This document shows, one piece after another, positions 9,646-17,881 of a stretch of 45,942 nucleotides of DNA. The DNA lies in the NCBI GenBank assembly GCA_041859375.1, contig JBHEKP010000165.1, forward strand, positions 1-45,942, given 5' to 3'. Each line of letters starts with the position of its first letter. The stretch's first letter is position 1. The notes beneath the pieces were generated by a model. It saw only the letters and a program-made list of their open reading frames with translations, did not search any database and was not told the DNA's origin. The translations under genes and the position numbers were made by a program. This stretch comes from JBHEKP01 sp041859375. Lineage in GTDB: Bacteria; Hydrogenedentota; Hydrogenedentia; Hydrogenedentales; CAITNO01.

Positions 9646-9677
9646 GGGTTGTGTTCCGCATCGGCGGAGCACAACCC
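9646..9677. terminator. Strong 13-bp hairpin downstream of the sugar operon
   Basis: GGGTTGTG (9646-9653) pairs with CACAACCC (9670-9677), continued through a T-G wobble by TCCG (9655-9658) with CGGA (9665-9668), leaving a 6-base loop. It lies about 40 bases past the stop of the last gene of the carbohydrate cluster (minus strand). No T-run follows on either strand, so it is an atypical terminator or an mRNA 3'-end stabiliser. Confidence 0.35.
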
Positions 9678-9716
9678 CAATTCAAGCCCATGCACCTGTT
9701 GGAAAAGGACTTGCGG

Positions 9717-10856
9717 CTATTTCCCCCGGTTCAGAAACAGGTACAACCCCTCCTTGCCGGGCGCTAGAATGTCCTTCCAGCCATTTCCGTCAACATCCTC
9801 CACCCAGAAATAAATCCCCACACCGCTCGCCTTGTTTGAAGGGCCGTAGTCAACCGTCACCCGCGAGAAGTTTACCCCGTCCATGTCGTAGTAGTAGGTT
9901 CCGAGGGGATCATAATCGCCCGGATCGTGGCCGTTGTGCGCCCAAAAACGCTTGCCCGTCACCAGTTCCGGCTTGCCGTCGTTGTCCATGTCGTGCAGTT
10001 GCAGATCATGAAACTGGGAACGGTTTTTCTCAATGTCGTGCTTTGTCCACACGGCCTTGCCGCCGTCTTTTCCCTGCTCCAGCCAGTAGAGCCCGTAATT
10101 GTGGGCCTCGCCCACAATCAGGTCGCTCATGCCGTCGCCATTCACGTCATGGACAAGCACGGGAACGCTGGCCGAACCGAGATTAAAGTCCGGATGCCAT
10201 TTCCAGCCCTTCACATCCCAGGTGTTTTCGGGGTTCTCCAGCCAGCCCCCTGAAAAAATCAGGTCCGGCCGGCCGTCACCGTTCACATCACCGCAGCCGA
10301 AGCCATGGCCGCCCGCGCCTTCCGTCTCAATGGTGAACTGTTCAAATTCACCCAAACCACGCCCCTGGGCGTCCCGCTTCAGTTTGAACACATGCACCGG
10401 CTTGGTCACGGGAATCACCTCAACCATGCCGTCGCCGTCGAGATCATAAAAGCAGGCTCGCTCGATATTGCCCACCTTGGCAACGTCATGCACCGGCCAG
10501 TCCCCCGGCCCGCCCTTGGGGTTTTCCCGCCAGCGCAGGATCAAATCCCAGTATCCGCCGGTGACAACGTCCATGAACCCGTCGCCGTTCACATCCATCG
10601 GATAGTTGGAAAAGTCGTCATAATAGGTGTCCACATACTTCATCGGCCCAATGCCGACCGCCTTGTCGAAAGCGGGGCCGGGATACCAGAAACCGCCGGA
10701 GAAAAGATCAAGGACACCGTCATTGTTCACGTCAAACACGGAGGCCGCCTCAAAGGTGCCGCTGCCGATGCGTGAACGGTCAAAAGTAACGGGCGTTTCC
10801 GCCGCGAACGCCGCCGCGCCCGTCACCAGCAAGGCCAGGAAGATATTGGTTTTCAT
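9717..10856 (-). CDS. Secreted FG-GAP/VCBS beta-propeller protein
   Basis: 379 residues from the ATG at 10856, preceded by GGAAGGA; a TTG at 10874 in the same frame lacks a site and would sit before the signal peptide. MKTNIFLALLVTGAAAFAAE is a signal peptide with AFA cleavage. Seven calcium-binding-type repeats with the D-x-[DN]-x-[DN]-G pattern (for example DVNNDGVLD, DVNGDGFMD, DMDNDGKPE) are spaced as in a seven-bladed propeller. No catalytic residues are recognisable. It is collinear over its whole length with the protein at 15894-16985, which lacks a signal peptide. It is the last gene of the minus-strand sugar cluster, 21 bases after the HEAT protein. A glycan-binding or surface role is inferred only. 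Confidence 0.85.
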   Translation of the reverse strand: MKTNIFLALLVTGAAAFAAETPVTFDRSRIGSGTFEAASVFDVNNDGVLDLFSGGFWYPGPAFDKAVGIGPMKYVDTYYDDFSNYPMDVNGDGFMDVVTGGYWDLILRWRENPKGGPGDWPVHDVAKVGNIERACFYDLDGDGMVEVIPVTKPVHVFKLKRDAQGRGLGEFEQFTIETEGAGGHGFGCGDVNGDGRPDLIFSGGWLENPENTWDVKGWKWHPDFNLGSASVPVLVHDVNGDGMSDLIVGEAHNYGLYWLEQGKDGGKAVWTKHDIEKNRSQFHDLQLHDMDNDGKPELVTGKRFWAHNGHDPGDYDPLGTYYYDMDGVNFSRVTVDYGPSNKASGVGIYFWVEDVDGNGWKDILAPGKEGLYLFLNRGK

Positions 10857-10877
10857 CCGTGATTGTCCTTCCAAAAG

Positions 10878-13004
10878 TTACTTGCCGGGAACGGCAACGG
10901 TGAATTCCGGAACGGTTCCGTCTGGCCGGGTGATGCGCAGGCCGAAGGCCCAGCCGCCGGCGCGCTGCGAGATCATCACCACCAGCCGGTTTTTTCCCGC
11001 CTTCAGTTTGGCCGGAGCCACATCGCTGTCCGTGGCGTATCCCCGGTCCACATCATTCTCAAACACCATTTCACCGTTGACCCAGATTTTTAGGCCGTCA
11101 TCGGAACCGGCGCGCAGGGTGATGTCCTCGTCCTTCGCGGAGTCAATGTCAGTGACCGCAAGGGCCGCGGCGGAATCAATCATCCCCAACTCACCCGCGA
11201 GATTGACAAGCCCCGCGATGTCCCCCGAAGACACGGGCTTCCATGCAAGCTGGCCGCCCCCCACGGGATAGACCGCCGCCGTGTCCACATTGGGCTCGCC
11301 CGCAAAGGTCACGGAAAAGCCGTCGGCGGACTTCCAGGGGAAGGGCCCCACCACCAGCCATTCCCGCACCGCGCCCAACCGGGCGGAAAAATCACCCGCG
11401 CCGGGCATGGCCCGCAATCCGTCAATCGCCTGGCGGGCCGTGTTGGGGTCGCTCATCCTGGCCATGATGGAATCCAAAAGTTTCTGCGCGTCCTCGGCCC
11501 GGCCCGCATCCATGGCGGCCTTGGCGATGGACATCATGCCTGAGACGGGAAACGTTGCAAGATCCTCATCCTTGGCCATGTCCAACACAAGATCAAAGGC
11601 CTCGGCCACGGGAAACTGGCGTATGCCGTTGACCGCGTCCGCCCGCAGTTCCGGGTCGTCCGTGGCCCGGTAAAGGGCCGTGTAGGCCCTGCCCGCGCCG
11701 TTGGCCGCGTTCTGGTCGCGCAGATCATCCGCCAGCCGTTTCACCATGGCAACCAGTTCCGGCTTTTCCTCCGGGGAGGCATTCCCAAGCGCCCCGGCCA
11801 GCATCGCGGCGGCATCCTCCTGGCCGCAGCGGGAGAGGCCCCTCAGGGCCGCCATGCGCAGCACCGGATCCGCCGACGCCGCCTGTTCCGTCAGCAGGGG
11901 CAGGAAAATGGGGTCGCGCCGGAGTCCGAAATTCTCCAAAAGCGGGCCCCGCATGTCCTGCGGCAGCGTGGGCCATACCCCGAGCAGCGCCCCGCCCGCG
12001 GCCCTGCCTTTAATGAGACTGAACGCCGTCAGCACGGGGGCCGCGATGCGGTCGGCGTCGGCGTCTGTCAGAAGCGAAACCAGGAAGGGAATTTGGCTGT
12101 CATCTCCGAAACTGCCAAGCCCCGCGATTGCGCCGCTTTTAATGACCGAATCGGGGGCGCTTGCGGCGATGGTCCTGTAGGCGGCCATGGCCGTCTCCCA
12201 TTTTCCGCCCGCGCGCGCCATCTTGTCGGCGAGGCGCAGGCATGCGTCCCACGCCTCAAACATGGATCCTTCATCCGCCCCGCGTGCCGTGTGCAGCACG
12301 GACTGCCAGTGGCCGGGCTCTCCCGACTCCGCCAAAATCCGCGCCGCAGCGGCGCGCACTTTGGGCGACGGATCGTCCAGCATCCCGGCTGCAAATGAAC
12401 GGTCGGGCAACGATGCCCCGGTGTTGAAAAGCGAGGTGAGCAGCGCGTACCGGAAGGCTGCGTCGGCCTCCTCCCGCGCGGCGGCAACCAAGGCTGCAAT
12501 GGCGGGGGCTGTGCCCGCTTCCTCCAGGGATTTGCGCGCCAAATCGCGTGCGTCGGGATGGGCCAGCAGCGCCGCCACCGGGGAGATATCCGTCGCCTCT
12601 TCGGTGACAAAGGGAAGGAGTTCCAATGCCCGTTTCAGCAGTTTTGGGTCTTGTTGGGGGGTGACAACGGCCATCAGCCTGGCGCACACCTCGCGGCGCG
12701 GCGGATCGCCAACGGTTCCATCCATGGTCACCGGGGAAAGCTGGTGGGCGATATCCCTGAGCACAATGGCCGCCGTGCGCCACACCGTCTCCCGCTCGTC
12801 GCCAAGCAGGGCAATCAGGCCGGGAACCGCCTCCACCCCAAACCGGGGGAGCAACTGGCGGGCACGCGCCTGAACCTCGCCGGAATCGTTTGCAATGTCG
12901 TTCAGCAGCATGTCCACCGTTGCCGCCGGACCGCCCGCCACCGGCACCGCGATGGCGGATCCCGCCAGCAACAGCACCGCAACCGTCACCATTAAGTGTT
13001 TCAT
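10878..13004 (-). CDS. Secreted HEAT-repeat protein with C-terminal beta-sandwich
   Basis: 708 residues with signal peptide MKHLMVTVAVLLLAGSAIA. AAGGAG lies 10 bases before the ATG. From about residue 30 to 530 it is made of HEAT-like helical pairs ('AVPGLIALLGDERETVWRTA', 'VLRMAALRGLSRCGQEDAAA'), an alpha-solenoid. The last 170 residues change character: 'REWLVVGPFPWKSADGF' and 'LRAGSDDGLKIWVNGEMVF' look like the jelly-roll carbohydrate-binding-like modules found at the ends of secreted glycan-related proteins in these phyla. No enzyme motif is seen. It sits between the Tat-exported oxidoreductase and the secreted propeller, in one transcription unit, so a periplasmic or surface scaffold for glycan processing is a reasonable inference. 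Confidence 0.82.
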   Translation of the reverse strand: MKHLMVTVAVLLLAGSAIAVPVAGGPAATVDMLLNDIANDSGEVQARARQLLPRFGVEAVPGLIALLGDERETVWRTAAIVLRDIAHQLSPVTMDGTVGDPPRREVCARLMAVVTPQQDPKLLKRALELLPFVTEEATDISPVAALLAHPDARDLARKSLEEAGTAPAIAALVAAAREEADAAFRYALLTSLFNTGASLPDRSFAAGMLDDPSPKVRAAAARILAESGEPGHWQSVLHTARGADEGSMFEAWDACLRLADKMARAGGKWETAMAAYRTIAASAPDSVIKSGAIAGLGSFGDDSQIPFLVSLLTDADADRIAAPVLTAFSLIKGRAAGGALLGVWPTLPQDMRGPLLENFGLRRDPIFLPLLTEQAASADPVLRMAALRGLSRCGQEDAAAMLAGALGNASPEEKPELVAMVKRLADDLRDQNAANGAGRAYTALYRATDDPELRADAVNGIRQFPVAEAFDLVLDMAKDEDLATFPVSGMMSIAKAAMDAGRAEDAQKLLDSIMARMSDPNTARQAIDGLRAMPGAGDFSARLGAVREWLVVGPFPWKSADGFSVTFAGEPNVDTAAVYPVGGGQLAWKPVSSGDIAGLVNLAGELGMIDSAAALAVTDIDSAKDEDITLRAGSDDGLKIWVNGEMVFENDVDRGYATDSDVAPAKLKAGKNRLVVMISQRAGGWAFGLRITRPDGTVPEFTVAVPGK

Positions 13005-13031
13005 TATTAAGCGACTCCTTTAATACCCGGC

Positions 13032-14336
13032 CTAGAGGTGCCAGGGCGCGCGGTAGGCGCGCGTGAGATGACGGTCGGCCTGTTCGTCCCCCACAAAGCG
13101 CTCGTTCTCCCCGTCCCAGAAAAGCTTGCGCCCCATCTTGAGGGAAATGCCCGCCAGCAGCACCGGCGTGGTGCTGCGGAAACCCTGCTCGATGTCCGCC
13201 GCCGGTTTCTGACGGGTGCGGATGCTGTTGAAGAAATCATTGTGGTGGGGGGGGTGGGCCCAGCTTTTCTCGGGTTCGCCCACCCATTCCTTTATTCCCA
13301 GTCCGGCGGGCTCTACCACAAAACTGCCCCGATCCACAAAAAGCGCGCCCTCGGTGCCGTAAAAGCCGATGCCGTAACCCTTGCCGCCGTGGGTGTTGCT
13401 GTGGCGCTGCTCCCAGGTGACACTCACGCCGGGATACTCAAACAGGGCCTCTATCGTTTCGTAGTTGTCCTGGCCCGCACCGCCCCGGTAGCTGCCGCCC
13501 AGCGCCTGCACGCTCAGCGGCCTGTCCTGGCGGATGCCCCACTGGACGATGTCCATCAGGTGCACGCCCCAGTTGGTCAACTGGCCGCCGCGCGCATAGT
13601 CATGCCAGCCCATCCAGCCGCCGAAGCGGTCCATCGAGAAGGGGGACCAGGGCGCGGGGCCCAGCCACCGCTCCCAGTCGAGCCCCTTCGGCACATCGGA
13701 GGGGGTGTCCCCCAGGCCGAACCCGTTCACGCTCACCCATGCGCTGGCATGGGTCACCCTGCCGATGCGCCCGCTGTGCACCAGATTGATCGCCTTCTGG
13801 AACACCGGCATGCTGCGCTGCTGGGTGCCCACCTGCACAATGCGCCCGTAGCGGCGTCCGGCCTCCACCATGGCGCGCCCCTCCTCGACGGTGGTGCACA
13901 CCGGCTTCTCCACATACACGTCCTTGCCCGCCTGGCAGCCCAGGATGGTGAGCAGGGGGTGCCAGTGGTCCGGAGTCACCACAAATATGGCGTCTATGTC
14001 CGGACGGTCCAGCACCTGCTGGAAATCCTGGGTGCCCTCAAGCCGCCGCCCGGTCATGCTTTCCACCTTGTCCAGCATCGGCATGTACCGGCCCTTGGCC
14101 GCGTCGCACAGCATCACCAGCTCGCATTCGGGGTTCACCGCCAGCGCCTCGATGTGGCGCGACCCCATGCCGCCGTTTCCAATCACCGCGATGCGCACCC
14201 TGTCTCCGGGCGGCACGCGCCGCGCCGCCTGGCGCGCATGTGAAAGGGGCGCGGCGGTCACCGCCGCCGCGCCGAACCCGGCCGACACGGCGCGCCTGAG
14301 GAAGCCGCGCCGGTCCATCATCCTTTTCTCGGACAT
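13032..14336 (-). CDS. Tat-exported Gfo/Idh/MocA-family oxidoreductase
   Basis: 434 residues. The N-terminus carries a twin-arginine signal, RRGFLRRAVSAGFGAAAV, so the protein should be folded with its cofactor before export. The Rossmann fold begins at 'VRIAVIGNGGMGSRHIEAL', and the family's catalytic-site motif EKP is in 'DVYVEKPVCTTVEEG'. The C-terminal alpha/beta half carries the WxxW-rich surface typical of exported members ('WMGWHDYARGGQLTNWGVH', with a catalytic-type Asp/His region 'GVHLMDIVQWG'). The family oxidises or reduces sugar hydroxyls with bound NAD(P); some exported members are GH109 glycosidases. Substrate cannot be assigned. It follows the GH4 gene by 56 bases and precedes the HEAT protein. 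Confidence 0.92.
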   Translation of the reverse strand: MSEKRMMDRRGFLRRAVSAGFGAAAVTAAPLSHARQAARRVPPGDRVRIAVIGNGGMGSRHIEALAVNPECELVMLCDAAKGRYMPMLDKVESMTGRRLEGTQDFQQVLDRPDIDAIFVVTPDHWHPLLTILGCQAGKDVYVEKPVCTTVEEGRAMVEAGRRYGRIVQVGTQQRSMPVFQKAINLVHSGRIGRVTHASAWVSVNGFGLGDTPSDVPKGLDWERWLGPAPWSPFSMDRFGGWMGWHDYARGGQLTNWGVHLMDIVQWGIRQDRPLSVQALGGSYRGGAGQDNYETIEALFEYPGVSVTWEQRHSNTHGGKGYGIGFYGTEGALFVDRGSFVVEPAGLGIKEWVGEPEKSWAHPPHHNDFFNSIRTRQKPAADIEQGFRSTTPVLLAGISLKMGRKLFWDGENERFVGDEQADRHLTRAYRAPWHL

Positions 14337-14392
14337 TATTCACGCCTTTCCTTTGCCGGGTCCCGCCGGGGCGGCTCCCGTTGTGCCGTTGC

Positions 14393-15820
14393 TCAACCCT
14401 GCGCCTTCTCCGCCAGCTCCCCGAAGCGGTGCACCACGGCCAGCGCGGGATCAAGGGGCACCTGCGCGTGGGGCGTGCCGGGGGGCGTTTCAATGTGGGG
14501 GGTGGCAAGGGGCTTTTTGCCCGCGAACTGCGGCAGCCACTGCGCCTCCGCGTCCAGCATGTCCGCCACCATGTCCCGCGTCTCCTTCAGGGTCAGGGTC
14601 GCGGAGGTGAGCGGATCCAGGGCGCATGCCGCCACCACCAGTTCGGGATCGCCGCTTATGGCGGCCTCCACCGTGAGCCCCTGCACGTTCACGTTGGTCA
14701 GGTTGAGCGCGGCGCACTGGGGGGGGATTTTTCCCACACGGGTTGGATGCAGCCCCATCTTGTCGGCGAAAACCGGCACCTCAACGCAGCAGCCCTGGGG
14801 CAGGTTGGTGATGTAGCCCTCGTTGCGCACGTTGCCCTGAAACTTGAAGGGCTGCCCGGTTTCAAGCGCCTCAAGAATGTAGGAGCAGTATTCCACGCTG
14901 CGGTGGTCAATGGCCGTGGCCTCGCCCGCAAGCATGTCCTCGTTTTCCAGACGGTCCGCAATCAGGTTGCACCACTTGTAGTACGCGCCGCTTTCCCCGC
15001 CGAAGGACGGCTCGTCGCAGTAGCGGTCCAGCGCCGCCCTGCTGCTGCGGAACCAGGGGATGTACTCGGAAAGGTGCCCCGTGCTCTCGGTCATGAAATA
15101 GCCGAAATGGCGCATCACCTCGATGCGCACCTTCTCGTTGATGTAGTACTCGGGCTTCTCGCAGCGCTCCTTGAACAGGGGATACAGATCCTTCCCGCCG
15201 TGCTCCATCCGCAGGAACCACCCCATGTGGTTGATGCCCGCCGAAAGGTAGTCAATCTCCTGCTTGGGCACGCCCACATACCCGGCGATGAGGTCCAGGG
15301 TGGTCTGCACGCCGTGGCACAGGCCCACATACTGTAGGCCGGGGACGGTGCCCAGCGCCCAGCAGACCATCGCCATGGGGTTCACATAGTTCAGCATCAC
15401 CGCGTTGGGGCAGAGCTCTTTCATGTCCCCGGCGATTGAAATCATCTCGGGTATGGTGCGCAGCGCGCGGAACACGCCGCCCGGCCCCATGGTGTCGCCG
15501 ATGCACTGGTCCACGCCGTGCCTGAGCGGAATCTCGTAGTCCTTCCGGAAGGCGTCCACGCCGCCTATCTGGAGCATGACAATCACATAATCCGCGTCCT
15601 TGAGCGCCTCGCGCCGGTCGGTGGTAATCATGGCCGTCGCGGAAAGGTTGTTATCCTTGATGACCCGGTCGGCAAAGCGCTTCATGCGCTCCAGTTTCGG
15701 CATCGTCCGGCTCATGAACCGGAACTCGCTGTTGCGCAAGGCCGGGGTCGCCAGAATGTCCATGAACAGGGTCTTGCAGAACACGATGCTGCCCGCGCCA
15801 ACCATTGCAATCTTCGGCAT
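14393..15820 (-). CDS. Glycoside hydrolase family 4 enzyme (alpha-galactosidase or alpha-glucuronidase type)
   Basis: 475 residues, normal for GH4. The N-terminus PKIAMVGAGSIVF is the NAD-binding turn. 'LNYVNPMAM' and the metal-binding 'CHGVQTT' and 'AGINHMGWF' are family landmarks. GH4 enzymes are cytoplasmic, need NAD+ and a divalent metal, and work by oxidising C3 of the sugar followed by elimination. The second motif reads CHGV. From memory of the family literature, CHSV marks alpha-galactosidases and CHGx alpha-glucuronidases, so specificity is left open. There is no signal peptide. It lies between the cytoplasmic FG-GAP propeller and the Tat-exported oxidoreductase. Confidence 0.92.
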   Translation of the reverse strand: MPKIAMVGAGSIVFCKTLFMDILATPALRNSEFRFMSRTMPKLERMKRFADRVIKDNNLSATAMITTDRREALKDADYVIVMLQIGGVDAFRKDYEIPLRHGVDQCIGDTMGPGGVFRALRTIPEMISIAGDMKELCPNAVMLNYVNPMAMVCWALGTVPGLQYVGLCHGVQTTLDLIAGYVGVPKQEIDYLSAGINHMGWFLRMEHGGKDLYPLFKERCEKPEYYINEKVRIEVMRHFGYFMTESTGHLSEYIPWFRSSRAALDRYCDEPSFGGESGAYYKWCNLIADRLENEDMLAGEATAIDHRSVEYCSYILEALETGQPFKFQGNVRNEGYITNLPQGCCVEVPVFADKMGLHPTRVGKIPPQCAALNLTNVNVQGLTVEAAISGDPELVVAACALDPLTSATLTLKETRDMVADMLDAEAQWLPQFAGKKPLATPHIETPPGTPHAQVPLDPALAVVHRFGELAEKAQG

Positions 15821-15893
15821 TGTTTCGTCCTCCGTTTTTTTTGTTCACCGGCCCGTCCGGGCCGGAGGCCTTTTGTTTCACCGGGGATAGAGT

Positions 15894-16985
15894 CTACGCG
15901 CCCGGACCCTCGTTGTAAAACACGCACAGGCCGTCCTTGCCGGGCGCCACAATGTCGGGAAGCCCGTTGCCGGTCAAATCCGCGACGGCAAAGTGAATTC
16001 CCAACCCTTTGGACTCGCGGACCGGCCCGTAGGTGATGACTTGCTTGATGAAATGATCACCGGCCCATTTGAAGTAATAGGCACCGTAGGGATCGAAGGC
16101 CCCGGGATCAAAACCACAATGCGCGCGGTACCGCTTGCCCGTCACCAGTTCGCATTTGCCGTCGCCGTCAATGTCGAGCCACATCATATCGTGGTACTGG
16201 GAATTGTCCGGATCGATCACATGGGACACCCATTCCCGCGAACCATCGGGCTTTCTCCGCTGCTCCACCCAGTGCAGGCCGTAGGCATGGCCGCCGCCAA
16301 CGATCAGATCGTTCATTCCGTCGCCGTTCACGTCGCACACCAGAATGGGAACGCTGGCCGTTTCACCCAGTTTGAACTCGGAATGCCACACCCAGGGCTG
16401 TTCCAGGGGTTTTTCAGGGGCCTCAAGCCAGCCATGGTTCAGCACAAAATCCATCCGGCCGTTTCCCGCAATGTCTCCCGCGCCCAGCCCGTGCCCCTGC
16501 GGGCCGTCGAATATTTTATGCGCCGTGAATTTGCCCGTGCCCCGGCCCCGCGCGTCCGTTACAAGTTTGAACACCACAAGCGGGCCGCCCGGACAGTTGG
16601 GAACCAGCTCGGCCACGCCGTCTCCGTCCACATCCCAGGCCCGGGTCGTTTCCACATTGCCTGTTTCGGCAACCACATGCTCCGGCCATTCCTTGTCCGG
16701 ATCACCGGGGTTCTCCCGCCAGCGCAGCGTGTTGCCCCACCAGCCGCCGGTGATAAAATCCATCTTTCCGTCGCCGTTCACATCCATGGGAATGGTGGAA
16801 AAGTCATCGTAATACTCGTCATTCGCCGCCACCGGACCAATGCGGTGCCGCTTTTTGAAGTCCGGCCCCTCGTACCACCACGCCCCCGAAACAATGTCCA
16901 AAACACCGTCATTGTTCACGTCAAACACACCCGCCGACTCGTACCGTTCATCGGCCACCAGCACTTTGCGGAATTTCAGGGGCAT
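15894..16985 (-). CDS. FG-GAP/VCBS beta-propeller protein without signal peptide
   Basis: 363 residues, starting MPLKFRKVLVADERYES with no signal sequence; AAAGGA lies 6 bases before the ATG. Seven D-x-[DN]-x-[DN]-G type repeats (DVNNDGVLD, DVNGDGKMD, DIDGDGKCE and others) match those of the secreted protein at 9717-10856 blade for blade, including 'YYDDFS..PMDVNGDG', 'LRWRENP', 'ELVTGKR' and 'APGK.GL..F.N'. This copy carries more cysteines than the secreted one, which fits a reducing compartment. It is the first gene of the minus-strand sugar cluster and is divergent from the AraC regulator. A role is not known; sugar sensing or binding is a guess. Confidence 0.85.
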   Translation of the reverse strand: MPLKFRKVLVADERYESAGVFDVNNDGVLDIVSGAWWYEGPDFKKRHRIGPVAANDEYYDDFSTIPMDVNGDGKMDFITGGWWGNTLRWRENPGDPDKEWPEHVVAETGNVETTRAWDVDGDGVAELVPNCPGGPLVVFKLVTDARGRGTGKFTAHKIFDGPQGHGLGAGDIAGNGRMDFVLNHGWLEAPEKPLEQPWVWHSEFKLGETASVPILVCDVNGDGMNDLIVGGGHAYGLHWVEQRRKPDGSREWVSHVIDPDNSQYHDMMWLDIDGDGKCELVTGKRYRAHCGFDPGAFDPYGAYYFKWAGDHFIKQVITYGPVRESKGLGIHFAVADLTGNGLPDIVAPGKDGLCVFYNEGPGA

Positions 16986-17018
16986 CGCCGATCCTTTCAG
17001 ACAGGTTTTTCATCATGA

Positions 17019-17134
17019 ATTGCCTTTTCACCGGCATGGACAATCCCAAACAAGACGAATTTCAACTTGTTATTATCGGATTTTTATGGGACGCGAAAAA
17101 TAGCCGTGATTGCCATATTTTATCTATAATTGCC
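17019..17134. promoter_or_regulatory. Repeated ATTGCC sites in the divergent araC / sugar-operon region
   Basis: ATTGCC occurs at 17019-17024, 17109-17114 and 17129-17134. The outer two are part of the longer direct repeat AATTGCCTTT (17018-17027 and 17128-17137). The last two are exactly 20 bases apart, two helical turns, as expected for tandem half-sites of an AraC-family protein. They lie between the regulator and the operon it would control, in DNA clearly AT-richer than its surroundings. TATAAT at 17125-17130 is a likely -10 for the regulator gene, with no convincing -35, as is usual for activated promoters. Confidence 0.4.
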
Positions 17135-17137
17135 TTT

Positions 17138-17881
17138 ATGAACAGCAGCCATGAACTCGTATACGCCGGACGCACCCAGTCCGGCCAGGGCTGGCGGATA
17201 AGCCCTCACAGTCATGACTTCCACGAACTGGTTGTCGTGCTGCAGGGCACCGAAGAAGTGCTTGTCAACGGGGGCATGTTACGGGCCGGGCCGGGGCATG
17301 CCGTACTTTTCCCCGCACACTGCGTCCATGAGGAATGGTCCCTGGCGGAGGGGCCGCTGGAGACGCTTTATCTGGGATTCCGGAGCGGGGGGGAGGGGAT
17401 GCAGGGGGAGCCCCTGACTTGTCCGGACCGCAAGGGACGCCTCCGGGAGTTAGTCGCCTGGATCTTTGCGGAACGCGACGCGTCGCTCCCCGGCGCGGTA
17501 AACGCCCGCACCGCCTACCTCACGGCGCTGGTTTCGGAATTTGTTCATCTGGCCACCGAGGGGGGGAATGATCTGGTGGACGAGGTGCGCACTTTCATCC
17601 GCGCCAATCTTTCGTCCCCCCTCACCCTGGACGATTTGGCCCGTTCCGCGGGGCTCAGCCGCTGTTATTTCATCCGCGCCTACAGAAAACTCACAGGTCT
17701 CACCCCCATGGAGGACCTGCGCCGCATCCGCGCGGAATCCGCGCGGCAGTTAATCCTGACCACGCGCCGCCCCCTAAAAACCGTGGCCCCTCAGGTGGGA
17801 ATTTCCAGCGAATACCACCTCTCCCGTTTGCTCAAACAGGAACTGGGGGTGTCGGCAAGGTCATTGAAGGGGAAAGGCTAA
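17138..17881 (+). CDS. AraC-family transcriptional regulator
   Basis: 247 residues from the ATG at 17138. The frame is open back to an ATG at 17015, but that extension is AT-rich, low in conserved features, and contains a TATAAT. The N-terminal half is a cupin sensor ('PHSHDFHELVVVLQG', then 'GHAVLFPAHCVHEEW'). The C-terminal half has the two AraC helix-turn-helix units: 'LTLDDLARSAGLSRCYFIRA' and the later 'LKTVAPQVGISSEYHLSRLL'. It is divergent from the five-gene sugar cluster and converges with the second Gfo/Idh/MocA gene, overlapping its end by 4 bases. A sugar-responsive activator of the neighbouring cluster is likely. If TATAAT at 17125 is the real -10, the mRNA would be nearly leaderless. 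Confidence 0.88.
   Translation: MNSSHELVYAGRTQSGQGWRISPHSHDFHELVVVLQGTEEVLVNGGMLRAGPGHAVLFPAHCVHEEWSLAEGPLETLYLGFRSGGEGMQGEPLTCPDRKGRLRELVAWIFAERDASLPGAVNARTAYLTALVSEFVHLATEGGNDLVDEVRTFIRANLSSPLTLDDLARSAGLSRCYFIRAYRKLTGLTPMEDLRRIRAESARQLILTTRRPLKTVAPQVGISSEYHLSRLLKQELGVSARSLKGKG

Noticed and set aside
13038..14243. 401-codon open frame on the plus strand
   Set aside because: Antisense to the Tat-exported oxidoreductase; no recognisable protein features.
17015..17137. 41-residue N-terminal extension of the AraC regulator
   Set aside because: AT-rich region with TATAAT and repeated ATTGCC sites; more likely regulatory DNA, though the ATG at 17015 cannot be fully excluded.
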